A stretch of DNA of 64,000 nt. Origin: Streptomyces poonensis. GTDB taxonomy: Bacteria; Actinomycetota; Actinomycetes; Streptomycetales; Streptomycetaceae. The position numbers and the translations under genes were made by a program. Positions 53,571 through 61,885 of the stretch are shown piece after piece. The stretch spans positions 1,475,241 to 1,539,240 of the forward strand of contig NZ_BMVW01000001.1 of NCBI RefSeq assembly GCF_014650915.1, given 5' to 3'. The notes beneath the pieces are model-generated. The model had not been told where the DNA came from, did no database searches, and was given only the letters and a program-made list of their open reading frames with translations. Position 1 is the stretch's first letter, and each line of letters opens with the position of its first letter.

Positions 53571-54891
53571 CCCGAACCGTGCGCTCAGGCTCACCGGAGC
53601 GGTGGCAGCCGTACAGACGGCACTCGTGCTGCTGGCGACCCGCGCCCACGCCGAGCCGACGCCGAGCCCCTCGGACGACAGCTGTGACCTGATCGTCGGC
53701 GACGCCAAGAAGTACTGCGAGGAAGACAACGGCAGCGGCGGAGGCGGCGGCACCACCTCCAACGACCTCACCGACACCCTCGACCCCCTCTCCTCCCTCG
53801 CCCAGGGCTGCGCCGACGCCGCCTCCTGGACGGTCAAAAAGCTGTCCGAGGCCGTCGAGGAGACCGCGAACGTCGACTTCACGAACTCGACGTTCCTCCA
53901 GCAGTACGCCGTCGTCTTCGCCGCCTCCACGATCCTCACCCTGATCCTGTGGCTGCTCGCGGTGGCCAAGCGGGCCGTGCGCGGGGTGCCCCTGACCACG
54001 GCCATCTCCGAAGCCGTCGGGTTCCTCTGGCTGACCGTGCTCGCCTCGGCCTTCACCCCGCTGATCCTCTACACCGTCGTCTCCGCGACCGACGGCGTCA
54101 GCGACGTGCTCGCCAAGGCGACCGGCGACCAGACCGACACCTTCTTCGGCAACTTCGCCGGCGCCCTGGAGAAGGGCGAGGACATCGGCGGCGGACCGAT
54201 CATGCTGATCGTGGTGTCGTTGGTGTCCATCCTCGCGGCCGGTGTCCTGTGGCTGGAGCTGGTGATCCGGGCCGCGCTGCTGTACGTCGGCGCCCTGCTC
54301 GGCACCGTCGTGTACGCCGGTCTCGTCGACAAGAACCTGTGGGGCCACGTCCGCCGCTGGGCCGGGATCATGATCGCCGTGATCCTGGTGAAGCCGGTCA
54401 TCGTGATCGTGCTGGGGCTGGCGGGCGCGCTCGCGGGCGACGACGGGCCGGACGCCTTCTCCGCGGTCGTCTCCGGCCTCTCCATCATCCTGCTGGCGAT
54501 CTTCGCCTCGGCGATGATCTACCGCTTCGTGCCCGGCTTCGGCGACGAGATCGCCGGCTCCCGCAACAACCGCATCATGCAGGGCGCCGAGCGCAAGGCC
54601 GCGGCCGTCATCAGCTCGCCCGCCACCCTCGTCGCCCAGGGCATCAAGACCCACAGCACCCGGGCGGACAACAACGGAGGCGGCGGAGGGGGAGGCGGAG
54701 CCTCGGCGGCCCGCCAGACCAACCCCGCCTCTTCGGGCGTGGCCGCGCACAGCACGCGTACGCCCGCGGGCGGTGGCGGCGGAACTGTCCCCTCCGCCGC
54801 ACCCCCGCCACGTACGAGCCCGGCCAACACCCCACATGCCAGCAGCACCCGGAACAGCAGTACGAACCGCATGGGAGGTGAGGGGCGTTGA
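53560..54891 (+). CDS. VirB6/TrbL-like polytopic membrane protein
   Basis: 443 residues from ATG 53560. A signal peptide ends RAHA-EP, then an outer segment with two cysteines (DSCDLIVGDAKKYC) and a Gly run. Six or seven membrane helices lie between about 110 and 330, including LWLELVIRAALLYVGALLG and IMIAVILVKPVIVIVLGL. The tail is Gly/Ser/Thr/Pro-rich and disordered (NNGGGGGGGGAS). Such size and layout fits VirB6/TrbL proteins. Its stop overlaps the next start (TTGA). Confidence 0.78.
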   Translation: MPDSPNRALRLTGAVAAVQTALVLLATRAHAEPTPSPSDDSCDLIVGDAKKYCEEDNGSGGGGGTTSNDLTDTLDPLSSLAQGCADAASWTVKKLSEAVEETANVDFTNSTFLQQYAVVFAASTILTLILWLLAVAKRAVRGVPLTTAISEAVGFLWLTVLASAFTPLILYTVVSATDGVSDVLAKATGDQTDTFFGNFAGALEKGEDIGGGPIMLIVVSLVSILAAGVLWLELVIRAALLYVGALLGTVVYAGLVDKNLWGHVRRWAGIMIAVILVKPVIVIVLGLAGALAGDDGPDAFSAVVSGLSIILLAIFASAMIYRFVPGFGDEIAGSRNNRIMQGAERKAAAVISSPATLVAQGIKTHSTRADNNGGGGGGGGASAARQTNPASSGVAAHSTRTPAGGGGGTVPSAAPPPRTSPANTPHASSTRNSSTNRMGGEGR

Positions 54892-56450
54892 CGACCGAGT
54901 CCCATACGTCCCATCCGGTCACGCCCCGCCGCACCTATCTGATCGGCCGCGCCCGGCCCAACGCGATGATCGGCCGCAACCGTGAGACCGGCGAGATCAC
55001 GCTGATCATCGCGGGCGCGTTCCTCGGCATGATGTGCGGGCTGCTCGTCCCGGTCCTGTCCCTGCGGATCGTGCTGCTGATGGGTTTCCCGATGCTGGCG
55101 CTGGCGGCCGTGTACGTGCCGTACAAGCGCCGGACGTTCTACAGGTGGTTCGAGATCAACCGAAGCTTCAAGCGCACCCTGCGCAGGGGCGCGACGTACC
55201 GTTCAGGCTCCATGGAGGCCGGCACCCGGCTCGACGGACGCGAGGTGGAGGTCGGGCCCCCGCCGGGCATCGGCCGCATCGCCTGGCTGGCCGCGCCGTT
55301 CGGCCCCGACGAGATCGCCGTCCTGCTCCACGCCGACCGGCGCACCGTGACCGCCGCCATCGAGATCGAGGGCCCCGGCGTCGGCCTGCGCGACTCGGAG
55401 GACCAGGAGGCCCTGGTCGACCGTTTCGGCACGCTGCTCAAGCACGTGGCGAACGGCGACGGCTTCGTCACCCGCCTCCAGATGCTCGCCCGCACCCTCC
55501 CCGCCGACCCCGACGCCCACAACAAGGACGTCGCCCTGCGCGGGGACGAGCGGGCCCCGGGGTGGCTCCAGCAGTCGTACGACCAGCTGCAGTCCATGGT
55601 GTCCACCAGCAGCGAGCAGCACCGCGCGTACCTGGTCGCCTGTATGCACTACACGCGCGAGCTGGCCGCCGAGGCGCACGCCATGGCCCGCGCCATCCGC
55701 CCGCAGGGCGGCGGCAGGAGGCTCGACAAGGACGCGGGGCTCGCCGTCGTCATGGCGCGCGAGCTGACCGACATCTGCTCGCGCCTCCAGGAGGCCGACA
55801 TCCGCGTCCGGCAGCCGCTGGGCCAGGGCCGCCTCGCCTCCCTCATCCACTCCATGTACGACCCGGACCACCCCATAGACCACATCCAGGCCATGAGCAG
55901 GCGCAACACCTGGCCGGCCGAGCTGGACGCGCGGGAGCCCACGTTCCTCCAGGCCAAGACCCGCGAGTCCCTCAGCCGCGCCCCCTGGTGCCACGCCACC
56001 GCCTGGATCAAGGAGTGGCCGATGACCCCGGTCGGCGTGAACTTCCTGGCGCCGCTGCTCGTCCACACCCCGGACGTCATCCGCACGGTCGCCGTGACGA
56101 TGGACCTCGAACCCACCGAGATCGCCATCGAGCGCATGCTCACCGAGAAGACCAACGACGAGGCCGAGGCCAGCCGCGCCGCCAAGATGAACCGCACCGT
56201 CGACCCGCGCGACCTCGCCTCCCACAGCCGTCTGGACCAGCGCGGCGAGGACCTCGCGAGCGGCGCCGCCGGCGTCAACCTGGTCGGCTACATCACCGTC
56301 TCCTCGCGCAACCCGGAGGCCCTCGCCCGCGACAAGCGGACGATAAGGGCGTCGGCCGGCAAGTCGTACCTGAAGCTGGAGTGGTGCGACCGGGAGCACC
56401 ATCGCGCCTTCGTCAACACCCTTCCGTTCGCCACCGGCATTCGAAGGTAG
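54888..56450 (+). CDS. VirB3/VirB4 N-terminal-like protein (SCO6880 family)
   Basis: 520 residues from TTG 54888. Two close membrane helices near the start (LIIAGAFLGMMCGLLVPVLSL, VLLMGFPMLALAAVYVPYK) resemble VirB3. The long soluble part contains WLAAPFGPDEIAVLLHADRR and PVGVNFLAPLLVHTPDVIRTVAVTMDLEP, similar to the N-terminal domain of VirB4/TraC ATPases. There is no Walker A motif, and the ATPase is encoded by the next gene 10 bases on. So it looks like the N-terminal half of a split VirB4 joined to a VirB3-like part. Confidence 0.75.
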   Translation: MTTESHTSHPVTPRRTYLIGRARPNAMIGRNRETGEITLIIAGAFLGMMCGLLVPVLSLRIVLLMGFPMLALAAVYVPYKRRTFYRWFEINRSFKRTLRRGATYRSGSMEAGTRLDGREVEVGPPPGIGRIAWLAAPFGPDEIAVLLHADRRTVTAAIEIEGPGVGLRDSEDQEALVDRFGTLLKHVANGDGFVTRLQMLARTLPADPDAHNKDVALRGDERAPGWLQQSYDQLQSMVSTSSEQHRAYLVACMHYTRELAAEAHAMARAIRPQGGGRRLDKDAGLAVVMARELTDICSRLQEADIRVRQPLGQGRLASLIHSMYDPDHPIDHIQAMSRRNTWPAELDAREPTFLQAKTRESLSRAPWCHATAWIKEWPMTPVGVNFLAPLLVHTPDVIRTVAVTMDLEPTEIAIERMLTEKTNDEAEASRAAKMNRTVDPRDLASHSRLDQRGEDLASGAAGVNLVGYITVSSRNPEALARDKRTIRASAGKSYLKLEWCDREHHRAFVNTLPFATGIRR

Positions 56451-56460
56451 GACTGCTGCC

Positions 56461-57882
56461 ATGCGGGACCCGCTGTCCGCTCTCACGGACGCCTTCACGT
56501 CCTTCCTGTTCGGCAAGGTCGAGACGACCAGACTCCCGGTGCGCACGTCGACAGGCCAGGCCCAGGCGGTCTACCTGCCGACCGCCGCCCCCGGCCTCGG
56601 CGACTCGGGCGTGATCATCGGCCGTGAGGTGTACTCCGGGAAGGGCTACATCTACGACCCCTTCCAGCTGTACGGTCAGCAGCTCCCCGCCCCGCACTGG
56701 CTGGTCCTCGGCGAGTCCGGCAACGGCAAGTCGGCGCTGGAGAAGACGTACGTCCTCCGCCAGCTGCGCTTCCGCGACCGCCAGGTCGTCGTCCTGGACG
56801 CGCAGGGCGAGGACGGCGTCGGCGAGTGGAACCTCATCGCGGAGCAGCTGGGCATAACGCCCATCCGGCTCGACCCGACGGCCGCCCTCGACCACGGCAT
56901 CCGCCTCAACCCGCTCGACCCGGCGATCACGACGACCGGCCAGCTCGCGCTGCTCCGCACGATCATCGAGGTCGCGATGGGGCACGGCCTGGACGAGCGC
57001 TCCGGCTTCGCGCTCAAGGTCGCGCACGCGTACGTCAACGAGACCGTCCTCGACCGCCAGCCGGTCCTGACGGACATCGTCGAGCAGCTCCGCCACCCCG
57101 AACCTGAGTCCGCGGAGGCCATGAACGTCGCCATAGACGACGTACGGGCCTGGGGTCTGGACGTAGCGCTCGTCCTGGACCGCCTGGTCGACGGTGACCT
57201 GCGCGGCATGTTCGACGGTCCGACCACGGTCGGCATCGACCTGGACGCCCCGCTCATCGTCTTCGACCTGTCCCACATCGACCGCAACTCCATCGCCATG
57301 CCGATCCTCATGGCGATCGTGGGCGTGTGGCTGGAGCACACCTGGATCCGTCCCGACCGGAAGAAGCGCATCTTCCTGGTCGAGGAGGCCTGGCACATCA
57401 TCAACAGCCCGTTCGTGGCCCAGCTCTTCCAGCGGCTGCTGAAGTTCGGCCGGCGGCTCGGCCTGTCCTTCGTGGCGGTCGTCCACCACCTGTCCGACGT
57501 GGTGGACGGCGCGGCGGCGAAGGAGGCGGCCGCGATCCTGAAGATGGCGTCGACGAGGACGATCTACGCCCAGAAGGCCGACGAGGCGAGGGCGACGGGC
57601 CGGGTCCTCGGCCTGCCCCGCTGGGCGGTCGAGATCATCCCCACCCTCACGCCCGGCATCGCGGTGTGGGACGTCAACGGCAACGTCCAGGTGGTCAAGC
57701 ACCTGGTCACCGAGACCGAACGCCCCCTGGTCTTCACGGACCGCGCGATGACGGAGTCCGCCAGCGACTACGCGGACGACGCCCTGCGCGCCGCCGAGCT
57801 GGAGGCCGAGGAGCGGGCGGCCGCGTTCGTCGAGCAGCACCTCGCCGACCTGGACGGGTCGTCGGAGTCGACGGTGGCGTGA
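56461..57882 (+). CDS. VirB4-type secretion ATPase
   Basis: 473 residues. Walker A is GESGNGKS (residues 84-91), and Walker B and its glutamates are in RIFLVEEAWHIINSP. Further motifs are GRRLGLSFVAVVHHLSD and TRTIYAQKADE. This is the C-terminal ATPase domain of VirB4/TraC-like proteins without the usual N-terminal domain. It probably works with the 54888-56450 product. Ends with an acidic helix (LEAEERAAAFVEQHLADL). Confidence 0.85.
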   Translation: MRDPLSALTDAFTSFLFGKVETTRLPVRTSTGQAQAVYLPTAAPGLGDSGVIIGREVYSGKGYIYDPFQLYGQQLPAPHWLVLGESGNGKSALEKTYVLRQLRFRDRQVVVLDAQGEDGVGEWNLIAEQLGITPIRLDPTAALDHGIRLNPLDPAITTTGQLALLRTIIEVAMGHGLDERSGFALKVAHAYVNETVLDRQPVLTDIVEQLRHPEPESAEAMNVAIDDVRAWGLDVALVLDRLVDGDLRGMFDGPTTVGIDLDAPLIVFDLSHIDRNSIAMPILMAIVGVWLEHTWIRPDRKKRIFLVEEAWHIINSPFVAQLFQRLLKFGRRLGLSFVAVVHHLSDVVDGAAAKEAAAILKMASTRTIYAQKADEARATGRVLGLPRWAVEIIPTLTPGIAVWDVNGNVQVVKHLVTETERPLVFTDRAMTESASDYADDALRAAELEAEERAAAFVEQHLADLDGSSESTVA

Positions 57883-57953
57883 GTGTGGCGGGCAGGGTGA
57901 GCACGAAAGCTTTTCGAGCACGTGAGCACGATGGCTGAGAACGGTGGCACGGG

Positions 57954-59474
57954 ATGAGAGCGGACGAGCGTGACCGGCACGGCGCGGGCGAGCGGGGCAT
58001 CCCCGACGGACTGCTGCTCGGGATCATCGCCTTCCTCCTCGGCATGACCGTCCTGGTGTGGACGGCCACGGGCCTCGCCGGCCTCTTCGCCCACGGCGGC
58101 TGGCCGGACGGCGTCACCTTCGCCCGTACGCCCCTCGCGATGCGCCACCTCATCGCCAACCCGCACGACCTCGCGGGCGCCTGGCCGGACGCCCCCGCGG
58201 ACCAGTTCTCCGGTTACGGCCTCTTCTGGGGGCTGCTCATCGGCCAGGTGATGGTGCTGACGGTGCTCACCGTGTTCGTGGTGGGGACGGTGGCGCGGTG
58301 GCGGGCGGTACGGGCACGGGAGAAGGCGGAGAAGGCGGAGAGGGCGAGGCACGCGGCCGTACGTCCACCGGCTCCCCCGGAGCCGCAGCCGCAGCCGCAA
58401 CCGGAACCGGAACCGCACTTCGTACCGAAGGCCGCGCCCGAGCCCGCACCGACGCCTCTCCTCACCACGGAGGCGAGTGCACCTCCGCAGGGCGAGACCG
58501 GCCCTTCCCCGAACCTCACCGTCCCCTTTCCCGCCCCCCGCAGCAGCCCGCGCGGCCCCGTGATCCTCGGCTCCGCCGACACCCGTCATCCCCTCGCCGC
58601 CCAGGCGCTCCGGGACGCCGAGGGTCCCGCCCTGGTCGTCACCTCCAGTGCCGCCCTGTGGTCGGACACCAAGGACGCCCGCGCCAAGCTGGGCCCGGTG
58701 CTCCTCTACGACCCGTCCCACCTGTGCGACACCCCGGCCCGCCTCCACTGGTCGCCCTCCCGCGGCTGCGAGGACAAGGCGACCGCGGCGGCACGGGCGG
58801 CGGCCCTGCTCGCTCCCGTCCGCCCCACCGCCAAGATCGACCAGGCCCTCGCGGACGTCGCCGAAACGCTCCTCCGCTGCTATCTGCACGCCGCCGCCGT
58901 GGACGGCCGCACCATCCGCCACGTCCACCGCTGGGCCCAGGGCAGCCAGGTACAGGACGCGGTACGGGCCCTGCGCACCAATCCGAAAGCGGTGTCGGGC
59001 ACGGCGGGCGAACTCGAGTCGGCCCTCACCTCGCACCCCGAACGACGCGACATGGCCCAGGAACTGACGGCCCGCGCCCTCTCCGCCCTCTCCACGGTCA
59101 ACGTCCGCGAGGCCTGCACTCCCAACCGGACTGACTCCCTCGCCTTGGATTCCTTCATCAACGAGGGGGGAACGCTTTACGTGGTAGGGGAACCCATCGA
59201 GGACCCCCGGGCGACTCCAGGGGCCATGCCCCTCCTCACCGCCCTCACCGCAAGCGTGGTCGAGCGCGGCCGGCGCATGGCCGAACGGTCATCCTCCGGC
59301 CGCCTCGACCCACCACTCACCCTGGTCCTGGACGACGTCGCGGCGGTCGCGCCGCTCCCCCAGCTCCCCGAGCTCCTGACGAGCGGAGCGGACGGCGGCC
59401 TGCCGACGCTGGCGCTGATGCGCTCCCGGGAACAGGGCCGGGCGAGGTGGCCGCAGTACGAACTGCCGGTCTAG
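57954..59474 (+). CDS. VirD4/TraG-like protein lacking Walker A
   Basis: 506 residues from ATG 57954. Two membrane helices (about 18-44 and 92-112), a charged and proline-rich linker (PQPQPQPEPEP), then a TraG-like domain with GPALVVTSSAALWSDTKDAR, LLYDPSHL, and LHWSPSRGCEDKATAAARAAAL. Those correspond to strands after the P-loop in coupling proteins. The P-loop position reads VILGSADTRHP with no GK[ST]. A Walker B-like LVLDD (457-461) is kept, but the chain ends soon after, lacking the usual last 80-100 residues. It should not hydrolyse ATP as known relatives do. Confidence 0.78.
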   Translation: MRADERDRHGAGERGIPDGLLLGIIAFLLGMTVLVWTATGLAGLFAHGGWPDGVTFARTPLAMRHLIANPHDLAGAWPDAPADQFSGYGLFWGLLIGQVMVLTVLTVFVVGTVARWRAVRAREKAEKAERARHAAVRPPAPPEPQPQPQPEPEPHFVPKAAPEPAPTPLLTTEASAPPQGETGPSPNLTVPFPAPRSSPRGPVILGSADTRHPLAAQALRDAEGPALVVTSSAALWSDTKDARAKLGPVLLYDPSHLCDTPARLHWSPSRGCEDKATAAARAAALLAPVRPTAKIDQALADVAETLLRCYLHAAAVDGRTIRHVHRWAQGSQVQDAVRALRTNPKAVSGTAGELESALTSHPERRDMAQELTARALSALSTVNVREACTPNRTDSLALDSFINEGGTLYVVGEPIEDPRATPGAMPLLTALTASVVERGRRMAERSSSGRLDPPLTLVLDDVAAVAPLPQLPELLTSGADGGLPTLALMRSREQGRARWPQYELPV

Positions 59475-60067
59475 TACGAGCCGCCGGCTTCGTGCGAATT
59501 GCTGGTCTCGGACCGCTTGATCTCGTACTCCAGCTCCTCCCCACCGGTCTCGGAGGGCGCCGCCGCCCTCACCCCGGCGGCCACGAACCCGGCCTTGCGG
59601 TAGAACGCCTCGGCCCGCCCGTTCCGCTCGTGCACGAACAGCCGCACCCGCTCCACGCCCGCCGCCCAGGCCCACTCCAGCGCGGCATCGAAGAGCGCCC
59701 GGGTCACCCCCGCCCCGTCACCCCGGTACCCGGGCCGCACGTACACCCCGACGACGTGCCCCTGGTCGCGCTTGACCGTCCCTCCGAACGGGTCCTGCGT
59801 ACCGGCCCGCTCCAGGAGGACGGTCACCGAGCCGACCCATTCCCCGCCGGCCGTCTCGGCGATGAACTGCCGCCGTTCCCGCTCCCCCTCGGCCGCCCCG
59901 GCCGTCCGTTCCCGCCAGTAGGAGTCCGGCCTGGTGACAGCCGTCCCGTACGTCTCCAGGAACGCCAGGTCCGCCACCGGATCGCGCAGCGCCTCCAGCC
60001 GCAACCGCCTGACCCGCACCCACTCCTCGGCCCGGATCGCCCGTACGACGACACCCTCAAGGTCCAT
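59471..60067 (-). CDS. GNAT family acetyltransferase
   Basis: 198 residues from ATG 60067. The acetyl-CoA site is VVGVYVRPGYRGDGAGVTRAL, and the C-terminal LFVHERNGRAEAFYRKAGF is typical GNAT. Substrate unknown. It overlaps the VirD4-like gene's stop by four bases tail to tail and diverges from the ABC ATPase gene. Confidence 0.9.
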   Translation of the reverse strand: MDLEGVVVRAIRAEEWVRVRRLRLEALRDPVADLAFLETYGTAVTRPDSYWRERTAGAAEGERERRQFIAETAGGEWVGSVTVLLERAGTQDPFGGTVKRDQGHVVGVYVRPGYRGDGAGVTRALFDAALEWAWAAGVERVRLFVHERNGRAEAFYRKAGFVAAGVRAAAPSETGGEELEYEIKRSETSNSHEAGGSY

Positions 60068-60161
60068 ACGGGCCACCGTAGTACCGGGGTACCACCCCCC
60101 TCACCCCATATACGGCCGTCGTCCGACGCCCCACGCCCCCACGCGGACGAGCATCGACGGC

Positions 60162-61103
60162 ATGATGAAGATCAGTCACCTCACCAAGCGCTACGGCGAC
60201 AAGGCAGCCGTCGACGACCTGACCTTCACGGTCCGCCCCGGCGCGGTCACCGGTTTCCTCGGCCCGAACGGCGCGGGCAAGTCCACGACCATGCGCATGA
60301 TCCTCGGCCTGGACGCCCCCACCCGCGGCCACGCCACGGTGGGCGGCCGCGCGTACGCCGGCCATCCCGCGCCCCTGACGGAGGTCGGCGCCCTGCTGGA
60401 GGCCCGCTCGGTCCACCCCGGCCGTACCGCGTACGACCACCTCCGCGCGCTCGCCCTCACCCACGGCATCCCGCGCGACCGCGTCACCCACGTCCTGGAA
60501 CTGACCGGCCTCGCCGAGGTCGCCCACCGCCGCGTCAAGGGCTTCTCCCTGGGCATGGGCCAGCGCCTCGGCATCGCGGCCGCGCTGCTGGGCGACCCGG
60601 CGACCGTCATCCTCGACGAGCCGGTCAACGGACTCGACCCGGAGGGCGTGCTGTGGGTGCGCAACCTCCTCAAGTCCCTCGCCGCGGAGGGCCGTACCGT
60701 CTTCGTCTCGTCCCACCTGATGAGCGAGATGGCCCTCACCGCCGAGCACCTGGTCATCATCGGCCGCGGGCGGCTGCTCGCGGACACCACGGTCGCCGCG
60801 TTCGTACGCGACGCGGGGGCCGGCAGCGTCCAGGTCGCCACACCCGAGGCGGCCCGGCTGGCCTCCCTGCTCGCCGGACCGGGCATCGAGATCAGCCCGG
60901 ACGGCGACGGGCGGCTCGACGTACGCGGCACGGACGCCCGGCACATCGGCCGCACGGCCGCCACCCACGGCATCCCCCTCTTCGAACTCACCCCGCAGAC
61001 CGCATCGCTGGAGCAGGCCTTCATGGACCTGACCAGGGACTCGGTCGAGTACAACGCCTCCCTGAAGCCCACCGCACCCACCATGGAAGGAGCCTCGGCG
61101 TGA
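60162..61103 (+). CDS. ABC transporter ATP-binding protein
   Basis: 313 residues from ATG 60162 (a second ATG follows at once). Walker A is GPNGAGKST, signature SLGMGQRLG, Walker B TVILDEPVNGLDP and switch SSHL. The SLGMGQ form of the signature is typical of DrrA/BcrA-like exporters. The four genes from here to 63878 overlap by 4 bases each, as one operon. Confidence 0.93.
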   Translation: MMKISHLTKRYGDKAAVDDLTFTVRPGAVTGFLGPNGAGKSTTMRMILGLDAPTRGHATVGGRAYAGHPAPLTEVGALLEARSVHPGRTAYDHLRALALTHGIPRDRVTHVLELTGLAEVAHRRVKGFSLGMGQRLGIAAALLGDPATVILDEPVNGLDPEGVLWVRNLLKSLAAEGRTVFVSSHLMSEMALTAEHLVIIGRGRLLADTTVAAFVRDAGAGSVQVATPEAARLASLLAGPGIEISPDGDGRLDVRGTDARHIGRTAATHGIPLFELTPQTASLEQAFMDLTRDSVEYNASLKPTAPTMEGASA

Positions 61104-61885
61104 CCGCGGCCACCACCTCTTCCCCGTACGTCGTCACTCCGGCCCGTGTCCTGCGCTCCGAGTGGCACAAGTTCTGGACCCTGCGGTCCTCCTGGATCAC
61201 TCTTGCCGCCTCGGCCGTCCTGATCGTCGGCACGGGTCTGATCGTCGCCGCCAACTACGACACCGGCGGCCGCGAGCAAGTCGACCCCATCCAGCTCGGC
61301 CTCGCCGGGATCCAGCTCGCCTGGATCACCCTGCCCGTGCTGGGCGTACTGGTCACCGCGGGCGAGTACACGACGGGCTCGATCCGCGCTTCCCTCACCG
61401 CCGTACCCCGCCGGGTGCCGGTCCTGTGGGCGAAGGCCGCCGTCCTCACGGCCACCGTCTTTCCCGTCACCTTCGCCGCCTGCCTGATCGGTTACCCGCT
61501 GGCCCAGGCCCTGCTGTCCGGCACCGACCAGGAGGCGCCCCTCACCGACCCGAACGTACTGGGAGCGGTGGCCGGCACCGCGGCGGGCGTCACCGCGCTC
61601 TCCGTGTTCGCCCTCGGCCTCGGCGCGCTGCTGCGCTCGGTCGCGGGCGGCATCGGGGCCTTCGTCGGCGGCGTCATGATCCTCCCGGAGATCGTGGGCA
61701 TGATCCCGATCGACGCCGTGGACACCGCCGTCGAGTACTTCCCGGCCCAGGCCGCGGGCAACGTCTCCGCCCTCGACGCCCTGCCGGGCCTTCCCTCACC
61801 GGCCGCTTCCCTGCTGGCGCTGGGCCTGTGGGCAGTGGGGACGGTGGCGGTGGCCGGTGTCCTGCTCAAGCACCGGGACGTATGA
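61100..61885 (+). CDS. ABC-2 type permease
   Basis: 261 residues from GTG 61100. Six membrane helices, with ITLPVLGVLVTAGEYTTGSIRASLTAVPRR after the second, a mark of ABC-2 permeases. Partner of the ATPase before it. Substrate unknown. Confidence 0.9.
   Translation: MTAATTSSPYVVTPARVLRSEWHKFWTLRSSWITLAASAVLIVGTGLIVAANYDTGGREQVDPIQLGLAGIQLAWITLPVLGVLVTAGEYTTGSIRASLTAVPRRVPVLWAKAAVLTATVFPVTFAACLIGYPLAQALLSGTDQEAPLTDPNVLGAVAGTAAGVTALSVFALGLGALLRSVAGGIGAFVGGVMILPEIVGMIPIDAVDTAVEYFPAQAAGNVSALDALPGLPSPAASLLALGLWAVGTVAVAGVLLKHRDV

Noticed and set aside
57931..57957. 8-codon frame overlapping the VirD4-like start
   Set aside because: Too short and without a ribosome binding site to claim translation.
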